From an uncultured Pseudomonadota bacterium (GTDB lineage: Bacteria > SAR324 > NAC60-12): a DNA stretch of 17,764 nucleotides. The DNA lies in NCBI GenBank assembly GCA_913052275.1, contig CAJXDX010000019.1, positions 1-17,764 of the forward strand, written 5' to 3'. A model generated the notes under the pieces. It searched no databases. It was not told where the DNA came from and was given only the letters and a program-made list of their open reading frames with translations. The translations under genes and the position numbers were made by a program. Each line of letters opens with the position of its first letter. The first letter of the stretch is position 1. Shown in pieces: positions 1-7,221 of this stretch.

Positions 1-758
1 CCTCCGGTTTTACGTTTTGAGGGGTCAATTGAGACTATTGCCACCCGTTTATCCGTAAACTCAGTTATAAAACTCCGTACCAGTTCATCCATCAGGCAGG
101 ATTTCCCTGCTCCTCCTGTGCCGGTTAGTCCGATGACAGGAATATGTGAATTATCAGGAAGTTCATCTAAGAAATTAATTACTTCCTGTTGATGTTCAGG
201 GTTTTGTCCATTTGTGAGAGAACCTTCCGCCCAGGTTAAACTGCGTGCAATATGTTGGATATTTCCTGGAACAAGCTTTTCTGATTCAGGTTTAAAATCA
301 TCAGTCAGTAAAGGGAAATCAGCCCGTTTCAGCATATCAACAATCATTCCCTGCAGTCCAAGTTCTCTTCCGTCTTCCGGAGAATAAACACGATTTACTC
401 CGTATTCCATCAATTCATCAATTTCGGAGGGAACAATCACTCCACCTCCTCCTGCAAATACTTGTATGTGTCCTGAACCTTTCTTTTTAAGCAGGTCAAC
501 CATATAGCGAAAATATTCATTATGCCCACCCTGGTAAGAACTGACTGCAATCCCTTGCACATCTTCCTGTATTGCTACATTAACTATTTCTTCGACACCA
601 CGATCATGGCCAAGATGAATTACTTCCGCTCCTTGGGACTGAATGATGCGGCGCATTATGTTAATTGCTGCATCGTGACCGTCAAACAAACTTGTTGCGG
701 TGACTATACGGACTTTATTCTGGAGAGGAATTGTTATTGTTCGATGAGGTGAGTTCAT
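1..758 (-). CDS. icmF: Fused isobutyryl-CoA mutase IcmF, N-terminal part (runs off the window)
   Basis: IcmF interconverts isobutyryl-CoA and n-butyryl-CoA by an adenosylcobalamin radical mechanism. It fuses a B12-binding domain, a MeaB-type G-protein chaperone and the mutase barrel in one chain. About 252 residues are visible, starting at ATG 758 and open at base 1. A B12-binding domain comes first: DGHDAA at residues 26-31 (H28 is the expected lower cobalt ligand), SSYQGGHNEYF at about 73-83 and a glycine run at 103-106. A P-loop GTGGAGKS at 213-220 then opens the G domain, followed by a conserved VSIDPS stretch. B12 domain before P-loop is the order found in IcmF; ordinary mutase small subunits and stand-alone MeaB lack it. 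The mutase barrel must lie beyond the left edge. It is the third gene of a minus-strand unit, 57 bp after the 2-hydroxyacid dehydrogenase. A distinct fused mutase with another acyl-CoA substrate cannot be excluded without the catalytic domain. Confidence 0.88.
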   Translation of the reverse strand, partial: MNSPHRTITIPLQNKVRIVTATSLFDGHDAAINIMRRIIQSQGAEVIHLGHDRGVEEIVNVAIQEDVQGIAVSSYQGGHNEYFRYMVDLLKKKGSGHIQVFAGGGGVIVPSEIDELMEYGVNRVYSPEDGRELGLQGMIVDMLKRADFPLLTDDFKPESEKLVPGNIQHIARSLTWAEGSLTNGQNPEHQQEVINFLDELPDNSHIPVIGLTGTGGAGKSCLMDELVRSFITEFTDKRVAIVSIDPSKRKTG

Positions 759-815
759 CTTATATGGTCCTGTTTGCTTTTATTTAACTGGTTCCAGCTT
801 ATTTTTTCATGCTTT

Positions 816-1913
816 TCAGATCATTTTTTCAATTTCGATACGGGATAATCCAAGTGTTTCGCCCCCTTCTAGAATCTGTCCCCAGGTAGTTTTATCAATG
901 GGGATACCATTTGCTTTGCGTTCTTTTTCGCAAAACCGTTCAGGATCTCCTGCAATAAGTACCGGTTCTTCCGGATTTGCCGGTGGAGATTTTTTACAGA
1001 ATGAAGTTATTTCCTCAATTTCATGATGCATCCATGGAATATCCACTAATTTTACAGGATTAATCAGCAAAGTGAACATGTTGTTGATGATACTGTCATG
1101 GCGTTTATTACCAGGTTGTATTGTTCCCCCACCACTTAGTACCCCGCCAAATAATTCGCAAAACAGTGCAAGTCCGTATCCTTTGTATTCTCCTAATGGA
1201 GACAGTGCTCCAAGAGGAGGATTGTCCTCCCTTTCAGGATACAGGTAACCGGCCATTACCCCGGGGTTATTGCTTGGCTGTCCTTTGTGGTCTATAACAA
1301 GTCCGTCGTCAAGAGTTTCGTTCTTATTTATTGCAACTCTTGCTTTACCCAAGGCAATCCTGCTGGTAGCCATGTCCAGCAATACTGGAGATTGCTTTTT
1401 GGTTCCGGGCATGGCCAGGCAGATTGGATTTGTTGAAAAACGTGCGTCTGAACCTCTATATGGAGCTACGAGTGGAAAATGATCTGTCACATTGACAAAA
1501 TGCATTGACACCATTCCAGCCTCAATGCTTTGTTCTCCATATGTGCCTATTCGTCCAAGGTGGTGAGAATTACGCAGGGTCATCAAAACCAAACCGGTTT
1601 CTCGGCATTTTTCAATGGCCTGCTCCATTGCCATTTTACCTACGGCTTGTCCATAACCGCGTTTCCCGTCAAACATCATTATTGAGCCATTAGTTTTTTC
1701 CATTTGAGGCTCCTGGTTTGGGAAAAGCAGTTCGGACTTAAGCATCTTGACATAAAACGGAAGCATACCCACACCGTGACTGTCATGGCCTGCCAGATTT
1801 GCACGCACCAAATGTTCAGCCACGACTTGACTTTCATTATTGCTGCTTCCTCCTTTTTCAAGTATTGCTAAGACTATTCTTTTGAGAGATTCTGCTTGAA
1901 CCAGCATATTCAA
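816..1913 (-). CDS. Ldh2/HcxB-type NAD(P)-dependent 2-hydroxycarboxylate dehydrogenase
   Basis: This is a malate/L-lactate dehydrogenase-2 family enzyme, closest in my recollection to E. coli YbiC (HcxB). Such enzymes reversibly oxidise 2-hydroxyacids to 2-oxoacids with NAD(P) in the cytoplasm. At 365 residues it matches the family's usual length. Recognisable motifs are AGHDSHGVGMLPFYV (about 41-55, with the family His), NSHHLGR (115-121), the cofactor-binding stretch around APYRGSDARFSTNP (150-163), and an EYKGYGLALFCELFGG segment in the C-terminal half. The longest frame begins at TTG 1913, but an in-frame ATG at 1907 is equally plausible. Neither has a strong Shine-Dalgarno, and a TAA just upstream rules out a longer start. 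It lies 15-21 bp after gcdH and 57 bp before icmF, so all three are probably cotranscribed. The substrate cannot be read from the sequence; 2-hydroxyglutarate or another short 2-hydroxyacid would fit the neighbours, but that is inference. Confidence 0.88.
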   Translation of the reverse strand: MNMLVQAESLKRIVLAILEKGGSSNNESQVVAEHLVRANLAGHDSHGVGMLPFYVKMLKSELLFPNQEPQMEKTNGSIMMFDGKRGYGQAVGKMAMEQAIEKCRETGLVLMTLRNSHHLGRIGTYGEQSIEAGMVSMHFVNVTDHFPLVAPYRGSDARFSTNPICLAMPGTKKQSPVLLDMATSRIALGKARVAINKNETLDDGLVIDHKGQPSNNPGVMAGYLYPEREDNPPLGALSPLGEYKGYGLALFCELFGGVLSGGGTIQPGNKRHDSIINNMFTLLINPVKLVDIPWMHHEIEEITSFCKKSPPANPEEPVLIAGDPERFCEKERKANGIPIDKTTWGQILEGGETLGLSRIEIEKMI

Positions 1914-1928
1914 TTGTTATCAGGAAGT

Positions 1929-3119
1929 TTAGGAAAATGCCTGGATTCCAGTCTGGGCCCGTCCTAATATTAGTGCGTGAATATCGTGGGTACCTTCGTA
2001 AGTATTGACTGTCTCTAAATTCATCATGTGTCGCATAACATGAAACTCATCAGAAATTCCATTTGCACCATGCATATCACGGGCTGCACGGGCAATATCA
2101 AGGGCTTTACCGCAATTGTTGCGTTTCATCAGAGAAATTAATTCCGGAGAACATTTATCATTATCCATCAAACGTCCCATTTGGAGAACACCCTGCATCC
2201 CAAGCGCAATTTCAGTCTGCATATCTGCCAGTTTCTTTTGTATCAGTTGATTTGCCGCCAGGGGTCGGCCAAACTGAATACGGTCCAAAGTGTATTGACG
2301 GGCCTGCTTCCAGCAGAATTCGGCAGCACCGAGCGTGCCCCATGCAATGCCGAAACGGGCACGGTTCAGGCAGCCGAAGGGGCCTTTTAATCCGGAAACG
2401 TTGGGTAATTCATTTTCTGCTGAAACAAATACATTATCCATAACGATCTCACCGGTTACTGATGTACGCAGAGACATTTTCCCCCCGATTTTCGGGGTAC
2501 TTAAGCCTTCCATGTTTTTTTCCAGGATATAGCCTCTTATTATTCCATCATCATTTTTTGCCCAGACTACGAAAATATCGGCAACGGGTGAGTTCGAAAT
2601 CCACATTTTGTTGCCTGTCAGACTGAATCCACCATCTGCTTTTCTGGCACGTGTTTCCATGCTTCCCGGGTCGGAACCATGATTTGGTTCAGTAAGTCCA
2701 AAACATCCAATTAACTCTGCTTTTGCCAGTTTCGGCAGGTATTTTTTGCGCTGTTCTTCCGTGCCGTAAGCGTAAATTGGATACATTACCAGGCTGGATT
2801 GTACACTCATTGCTGAACGGTAACCCGAATCCACCCTTTCTATCTCGCGGGCTATTAAGCCGTAAGAAACATAATTTGCTCCAATTCCCCCGTATTCTTC
2901 AGGAATTGTAGACCCAAGAAATCCCATTTCAGCAAATTCGTTCATTATTTCACGGTCATATTTCTCATTGCGATTTGCTTCCAAAACTCTGGGCATTAAT
3001 TTTTCCTGGCAGTAATCACGGGCTGTATCTCTTATCAATCGTTCTTCTTCGCTCAATTGTTCATTGAAAAACATAGGGTCAGCCCAATCGAATGTCGCAA
3101 TTTTGTCAGTTTGTTTCAT
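1929..3119 (-). CDS. gcdH: Glutaryl-CoA dehydrogenase (acyl-CoA dehydrogenase family)
   Basis: This FAD enzyme dehydrogenates and decarboxylates glutaryl-CoA to crotonyl-CoA and passes electrons to ETF, in lysine, tryptophan and glutarate breakdown. The 396-residue protein has the full acyl-CoA dehydrogenase fold. The GcdH-specific YRSAMSVQSSLVM stretch puts R101 where the arginine that binds the glutaryl carboxylate sits. GLTEPNHGSDPGSM at 141-154 is the flavin/substrate loop. YEGTHDIHALILGRAQTG at 374-391 places the catalytic base at E375. These residues separate it from short- and medium-chain acyl-CoA dehydrogenases, and decarboxylating GcdH is far more common than the non-decarboxylating form in respiring bacteria. 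The start is ATG 3119 after an AT-rich leader with no obvious Shine-Dalgarno. It is the first gene of the minus-strand unit, so the promoter should lie in the 3120-3582 spacer. Confidence in the family is high, and in the substrate high because the glutaryl-binding motif is intact. Confidence 0.93.
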   Translation of the reverse strand: MKQTDKIATFDWADPMFFNEQLSEEERLIRDTARDYCQEKLMPRVLEANRNEKYDREIMNEFAEMGFLGSTIPEEYGGIGANYVSYGLIAREIERVDSGYRSAMSVQSSLVMYPIYAYGTEEQRKKYLPKLAKAELIGCFGLTEPNHGSDPGSMETRARKADGGFSLTGNKMWISNSPVADIFVVWAKNDDGIIRGYILEKNMEGLSTPKIGGKMSLRTSVTGEIVMDNVFVSAENELPNVSGLKGPFGCLNRARFGIAWGTLGAAEFCWKQARQYTLDRIQFGRPLAANQLIQKKLADMQTEIALGMQGVLQMGRLMDNDKCSPELISLMKRNNCGKALDIARAARDMHGANGISDEFHVMRHMMNLETVNTYEGTHDIHALILGRAQTGIQAFS

Positions 3120-3163
3120 AATAAAATCTAGCAGCGTTATAGAAATGTCTATAAATTTACTTC

Positions 3164-3169
3164 ATTATA
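3164..3169 (-). promoter_or_regulatory. Candidate -10 box for the gcdH operon
   Basis: Read on the minus strand this is a perfect TATAAT about 45 bp upstream of the gcdH ATG. The only -35-like hexamer upstream, TTGCAA (3191-3196), is about 21 bp away, wider than the usual 16-18. The call rests on the -10 match and position alone. Confidence 0.3.
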
Positions 3170-3511
3170 TTAGAAGTTAATTATGGCCAGTTGCAATTTC
3201 AATCTGAATAGGCCATGACTGAACAAGCTGCTACTTGAAGGGATTTGAGGGGCATAAAAATAATATTTGAAAATTTTTTCTATATTTGGGACCAGCATTT
3301 AAAAAAATTTAATTAATGAACTCAAAAAGTAATTATTTCAAACAGAATTTGATTTGCTTAGTTTGCTCATGAAACAGCACAAATGTTTATCCTGCATTAA
3401 TTCGAGTTAATGATCTTGCTAAATTATTACAGAACATTTGATTCTGTTTTGACCTTTTTCTTTGAAATTATGGTCGAAGTGCAGCAAATACCTTGAATTA
3501 TAGAGAATTTA

Positions 3512-3517
3512 TATAAT
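3512..3517 (+). promoter_or_regulatory. Candidate -10 box for the ABC exporter
   Basis: This is a perfect TATAAT 65 bp upstream of the exporter ATG. No good -35 hexamer sits at 16-18 bp spacing, so the promoter would be activator-dependent or the match is chance in AT-rich DNA. Confidence 0.3.
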
Positions 3518-3538
3518 TTTTTGCCATGACCTCGATTT

Positions 3539-3549
3539 CCTCTCAGAGG
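3539..3549. repeat. 11-bp palindrome CCTCTCAGAGG, possible operator
   Basis: Perfect 5-bp arms (CCTCT / AGAGG) flank a single C. The site lies 33 bp before the exporter start and just downstream of the candidate -10 box, a typical position for a repressor operator. It is GC-richer than the surrounding AT-rich spacer. No cognate regulator is in the window. Confidence 0.3.
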
Positions 3550-3582
3550 TAGATAGTCCATACTTAATTATATTCTTTGTAA

Positions 3583-5448
3583 ATGAAAAAACCGCGAAAA
3601 AAATCTTCAGGTCCTCATGGATCAGTTTCTGATTTAGACTTTCGGGAACGTCTGGGAACACTAAGAAATCTGCCTGAATTTTTCAGGCTTATCTGGAATT
3701 GTAACCAGTGGTTAACGACATTAAATATGCTGCTGCGTGTCGTCCGTGCCTCTTTACCGTTAATAATGCTTTATTTAGCTAAACTGATAATTGATGAAAT
3801 TGTACTGATATCAGGTGTAGGCAGTGGAGTTCGTGTAGAAAATCCTGACATGTCAATTCTGACTATACTTGTTCTGGCGGAGCTTGGTTTTGCCGTTTTT
3901 TCGGATTTGCTTGGACGAGGCATTGCTTTAGTGGACAGCCTGCTGGGTGATTTGGTATCACACGATATTTCTATTCGTTTGATGAATCAATCTGCAAAAC
4001 TTGACCTTGAATGCTTCGAAGATTCTGAGTTTTATGACAAACTTGAACGTGCCCGTCGCCAGGCCTCAAGCAGAATATTATTGATGTCTCAGGCCTTGAC
4101 ACAGCTTCAGGAATGCATAACCGTATTTTTTTTGGCAGCAGCATTGATTACCTTCAATGCCTGGCTGTTGCTGTTGCTGGCAATCACACTCGTACCGGCA
4201 TTTTTAGGGGAAACGCATTTCAACAATCAAAGTTATTCTCTGATGTATGGCTGGACAGAAGAACGTAGAGAACTCGATTATTTGCGATTTGCTGGAGCAA
4301 GTGATGAAACTGCCAAAGAAGTTAAAATATTCGGCCTATCTGATTTTTTCGGCAGTCGCTACCGAAAACTTGCAGGAGAGTATTATCAAGCGAATAAAAA
4401 TCTTTCTGTACGCAGAGCTGCCTGGGGAGGTTTGCTTTCGACTGTAGGCAGTTTTGGCTATTACACAGCCTATGCTGTTATCATTTATCGAACAGTATAT
4501 GGAGAATTAACCCTGGGTGACTTGACATTCCTTTCAGGTTCTTTTTTACGTTTACGGTCTTTGATGGAAGCAATTCTTATTCGTTTTTCAAGCATTGCGG
4601 ACAGCGCACTTTACTTGCGTGACCTGTTTGATTTCCTGGAGATGAAACCAAATATCAGCACAAACGTAAACTCACTCCCATTTCCAGGGACTATTAGAGA
4701 AGGATTTACTTTTGAAGATGTGGGTTTTCGTTATCCGCAGTCAAAGCAGTGGGTCCTGCGTGATATCTCTTTCACTTTGCAGCCAGGTGAAAAAGTTGCT
4801 CTAGTTGGCGAAAATGGTGCGGGAAAAACCACACTTGTCAAACTGCTGACACGATTATACGATCCAACTGAGGGAAGGATTTTACTGGAAGGAAAAGACT
4901 TGCGTGATTATGATCTTGAGGGCTTGCGTGATGCGGTTGGAGTTATTTTTCAAGATTATGTGAAGTACCATCTTACAGCATCAGAAAATATTGCCGTGGG
5001 ACGTATATCTGAATTGAACAACGAGAAAAGAATCAAAGAATCTGCCAGTCGAAGTCTGGCTGATAGTGTAATTGAAAAACTTCCTGACGGTTATCAGCAG
5101 AGAATAGGACGCTGGTTCAAGCGGGGTACCAATCTATCCGGAGGAGAATGGCAGAAAATTGCAATAGCACGCGCTTATATGCGTGATGCACAAATGCTGA
5201 TTTTGGATGAGCCTACTGCTTCGTTGGACGCACGTGCTGAACATGAAGTTTTCAAACGTTTTGTTGAATTAACTTTTGATAAATGTGCTGTACTGATATC
5301 TCATCGTTTTTCTACAGTGCGAATGGCAGACAGAATTGTCGTATTGCATCAAGGCAGGCTACTTGAGCATGGAACACATCAGGAATTGTTGGCTGCAGGA
5401 GGGCAATATGCGGATTTGTTTCAAATGCAGGCTGCCGGTTATTTGTAA
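3583..5448 (+). CDS. ABC-type exporter, fused permease and ATPase half-transporter
   Basis: The 621-residue protein has the layout of a type-I (MsbA-like) exporter half, which works as a homodimer or heterodimer in the inner membrane. The N-terminal part to about residue 340 carries the hydrophobic segments (for example near 50-75, 85-110, 150-205 and 285-305) separated by charged coupling stretches. The nucleotide-binding domain follows from about 370. All its motifs are intact: Walker A GENGAGKT (409-416), Q-loop Q457, signature LSGGE (518-522), Walker B ending D542-E543, and switch histidine H574. No peptidase C39 domain precedes the membrane part, so it is not a typical bacteriocin-maturing exporter. 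The cargo (lipid, peptide or drug) cannot be read from the sequence. It stands alone between a divergent catabolic operon and a convergent gene. The start ATG 3583 is followed by a lysine-rich cytoplasmic N-terminus, as expected. Confidence 0.9.
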   Translation: MKKPRKKSSGPHGSVSDLDFRERLGTLRNLPEFFRLIWNCNQWLTTLNMLLRVVRASLPLIMLYLAKLIIDEIVLISGVGSGVRVENPDMSILTILVLAELGFAVFSDLLGRGIALVDSLLGDLVSHDISIRLMNQSAKLDLECFEDSEFYDKLERARRQASSRILLMSQALTQLQECITVFFLAAALITFNAWLLLLLAITLVPAFLGETHFNNQSYSLMYGWTEERRELDYLRFAGASDETAKEVKIFGLSDFFGSRYRKLAGEYYQANKNLSVRRAAWGGLLSTVGSFGYYTAYAVIIYRTVYGELTLGDLTFLSGSFLRLRSLMEAILIRFSSIADSALYLRDLFDFLEMKPNISTNVNSLPFPGTIREGFTFEDVGFRYPQSKQWVLRDISFTLQPGEKVALVGENGAGKTTLVKLLTRLYDPTEGRILLEGKDLRDYDLEGLRDAVGVIFQDYVKYHLTASENIAVGRISELNNEKRIKESASRSLADSVIEKLPDGYQQRIGRWFKRGTNLSGGEWQKIAIARAYMRDAQMLILDEPTASLDARAEHEVFKRFVELTFDKCAVLISHRFSTVRMADRIVVLHQGRLLEHGTHQELLAAGGQYADLFQMQAAGYL

Positions 5449-5547
5449 ATACTCGATTGTAACAAGTTTTTGTTGGAATACGGGAATTTTATATTTTGGC
5501 CTGTCATCTCGAATTGAGGGAGAATCGAAAAAGTGCTGAAATAGTAC

Positions 5548-5568
5548 AAGATCAATCAAATTGATTTT
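5548..5568. terminator. Weak AT-rich hairpin between convergent genes
   Basis: ATCAAT and ATTGAT form a 6-bp stem around a CAA loop, extendable to about 9 bp with one G-U pair by the flanking AAG/TTT. The T's serve as both stem and tract. Its position between two converging genes fits a terminator, but the stem has almost no GC, so it would be weak. Confidence 0.25.
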
Positions 5569-5637
5569 AGATGATTTGTCAAATTACTTGACTATTGTTG
5601 TAAATATTAAATGTTATATTTTCCCTGGCAGAAAGAA

Positions 5638-7035
5638 TCAAAGCATAGATGTCCGTCTTTTTGTACATTCCATAATTTTCCTGATATGCCTGGAAGCTTC
5701 CCTGACCTTGTGAATAGAACTTCTCAGTGCATGTTTCAGCCTGTGTGCGGTTAACAATGTGCTTAATTGTTTTGAAGAAAGATTTTGAAAGTCCAGCATC
5801 GGGAATTCATGTTTGAGATTGTACAATAGCCTTCGGATACCTGTCTGACCATGATTATATGCGGCCGCAGCCAGTATAACCCTTGTTGCTTTGGGAAGAT
5901 CATAAGCATTCTTCCCATGACGCCATCTGTAACGGTAATAGTGACTATAGAGCATGGTTGATAAAAGAATATTGGTTTCAATGTTGTAAACACTTGTTTG
6001 TGAGCTAGAATAATCTTCTTCCATCATTTGAGAAAATACTTTGTGCATGTGTGCATAACGATTTGGAAGTATGCGGCCTCGTCTCAATCTTTTACTGAGA
6101 TACCATAATGTATTAGTTTTTTTGCCGTATGACTGGCCTTCTTCTACCAGTCGTTGACCTACTTTACGCATAAAAGCTGAGGAAATCCTGGTAAAATTAA
6201 TATTTTCAGGTACAGGAAAAATTTCAGGAAAGTCTGTTTTTAGGCCTAGTTTGTTCAGCCATATTTGTATTTGCTGATCTCCGTATACCTGATTCAGGTA
6301 TTCTGCTGTTTTTTGTAGTTTCAGTTCCATTTTGGAATTTTTTCGTAAGCGCCGTACTTCTCTTAATCCAATGCTGGTGAGCTGTCCAATCCCTTTTGCA
6401 CCTGTTGGACTGTTTGCAAGGAAAAAAAATTTTGATTCCTGAAAAAACAAACAGAAAAGAGAAGGGTATGGAATTTCAAAAAAATGGGAAGCGGCTTGTA
6501 TTGAAATAAAAACCCGAATAAGTGGTTCCTCCGAAAATCCATAATCCTGATTTGAGAAATATTTTAACAGAGATTCACGATACCAGCTGCTGTTCATAAT
6601 GTGTTCGGCCAGATCTTCTAAATCTGATTGTGACAGCAAGCGCCCTGTGCCTCTGTTAAATCGCAGTCTGCTGATTGATTCAAACTGCATAAACATAATC
6701 AGAAGCTTTTGCATAGTATCGATCTGATGCTGTGCGTTCAATTTTTCTAGAAAAGGCAGATGAAGATAATTTAATGAATTCTCCAGCTGAATAGTGTTTA
6801 AATTCCTTGGGGTTTGTGCGATTTCTAATGGACTTCCTGTTGTTGGTGGGAAACCCATGTCTATCATTTTGTCTTTTGCAGCTGGAAAAAGTTTTTTCTG
6901 AATTTGAACTGGCTGAATATCATCAGGAAAATTGTGGGGCGGATTTGTATTTGGGATAATTAATAAAAAGAAAAGGATCAGAATAAATGAAAAAACTGTA
7001 AGTAATTTTTGACTGATTATAGTAAGTTTTTTCAA
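5638..7035 (-). CDS. Membrane-anchored lytic transglycosylase with an expanded SLT domain
   Basis: Lytic transglycosylases cleave peptidoglycan glycan strands in the periplasm, leaving 1,6-anhydro-muramyl ends. The 465-residue protein begins with KK and one hydrophobic segment (about 9-27), a signal anchor; no lipobox cysteine is seen. The SLT motif QESKFFFLANSPTGAKGIGQLT at about 199-220 supplies the likely catalytic glutamate E200 and the G-x-x-Q-L-T loop. The matching C-terminal motif AAYNHGQTGI is at 391-400. Roughly 190 residues lie between E200 and this motif, far more than in Slt70-type domains, so about 100 extra residues are inserted. The start is TTG 7035; no in-frame ATG lies between it and the upstream stop, and the signal anchor begins directly after it. 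It is monocistronic, convergent with the ABC exporter and divergent from lpd. The family is clear; its cell-cycle or septal role is not. Confidence 0.85.
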   Translation of the reverse strand: MKKLTIISQKLLTVFSFILILFFLLIIPNTNPPHNFPDDIQPVQIQKKLFPAAKDKMIDMGFPPTTGSPLEIAQTPRNLNTIQLENSLNYLHLPFLEKLNAQHQIDTMQKLLIMFMQFESISRLRFNRGTGRLLSQSDLEDLAEHIMNSSWYRESLLKYFSNQDYGFSEEPLIRVFISIQAASHFFEIPYPSLFCLFFQESKFFFLANSPTGAKGIGQLTSIGLREVRRLRKNSKMELKLQKTAEYLNQVYGDQQIQIWLNKLGLKTDFPEIFPVPENINFTRISSAFMRKVGQRLVEEGQSYGKKTNTLWYLSKRLRRGRILPNRYAHMHKVFSQMMEEDYSSSQTSVYNIETNILLSTMLYSHYYRYRWRHGKNAYDLPKATRVILAAAAYNHGQTGIRRLLYNLKHEFPMLDFQNLSSKQLSTLLTAHRLKHALRSSIHKVREASRHIRKIMECTKRRTSML

Positions 7036-7069
7036 GGATTTTTTTGAGCTGATAATGCAGATTTGTTTA

Positions 7070-7081
7070 TGTTCTAGAACA
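7070..7081. promoter_or_regulatory. 12-bp perfect palindrome TGTTCTAGAACA, operator candidate
   Basis: TGTTC and GAACA arms flank a TA centre. The site lies 35 bp upstream of the transglycosylase start and 141 bp upstream of lpd, in the shared divergent promoter region. The half-sites resemble those of some LexA-type boxes (TGTTC-N4-GAACA, reported for Verrucomicrobia as I recall), but the spacing here is N2, so I do not call it a LexA box. Confidence 0.4.
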
Positions 7082-7118
7082 ATAAAACAGTTTTAAAACA
7101 AGTCAAGCAGATAGAAAA

Positions 7119-7174
7119 TTAACTGTATTGAAGAATTTTGATTCACCTTGAAAAGAAAGTGATTATTCAGTTAA
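7119..7174 (+). repeat. Nested inverted repeat in the lpd leader
   Basis: TTAACTG (7119-7125) pairs with CAGTTAA (7168-7174), and inside it TCAC (7143-7146) pairs with GTGA (7159-7162). It ends 47 bp before the lpd ATG. It could be a leader hairpin or paired operator half-sites. The AT-rich outer arms make chance pairing possible. Confidence 0.3.
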
Positions 7175-7221
7175 GTTACTACTAATAAATTATATTTAAA
7201 AACATGGTAATTTTTTAATAC

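Larger units (their letters stand above)
3120..3582. other. 463-bp divergent intergenic region between gcdH and the ABC exporter
   Basis: No credible coding frame is present. This AT-rich spacer must hold the promoters for both divergent units. I see a TATAAT on each strand (3164-3169 minus, 3512-3517 plus), an 11-bp palindrome near the exporter start, and a loose inverted repeat ATGGCC (3183-3188) / GGCCAT about 22 bp further on. No tRNA or recognisable riboswitch was found. Confidence 0.6.

Noticed and set aside
522..752. 76-residue plus-strand open frame at the left edge
   Set aside because: It is antisense to the B12-binding domain of icmF, which is strongly conserved on the minus strand.
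2063..2443. 126-residue plus-strand open frame
   Set aside because: It lies antisense within gcdH, has no family resemblance and a Cys/His/Pro-rich chance composition.
3583..5448. Bacteriocin-processing or toxin exporter
   Set aside because: There is no C39 peptidase domain, precursor peptide or immunity gene nearby; only a general ABC exporter can be supported.
7070..7081. LexA box
   Set aside because: The arms match TGTTC/GAACA but the spacer is 2 bp, not the 4 bp I recall for that LexA class, so it is kept only as an operator candidate.
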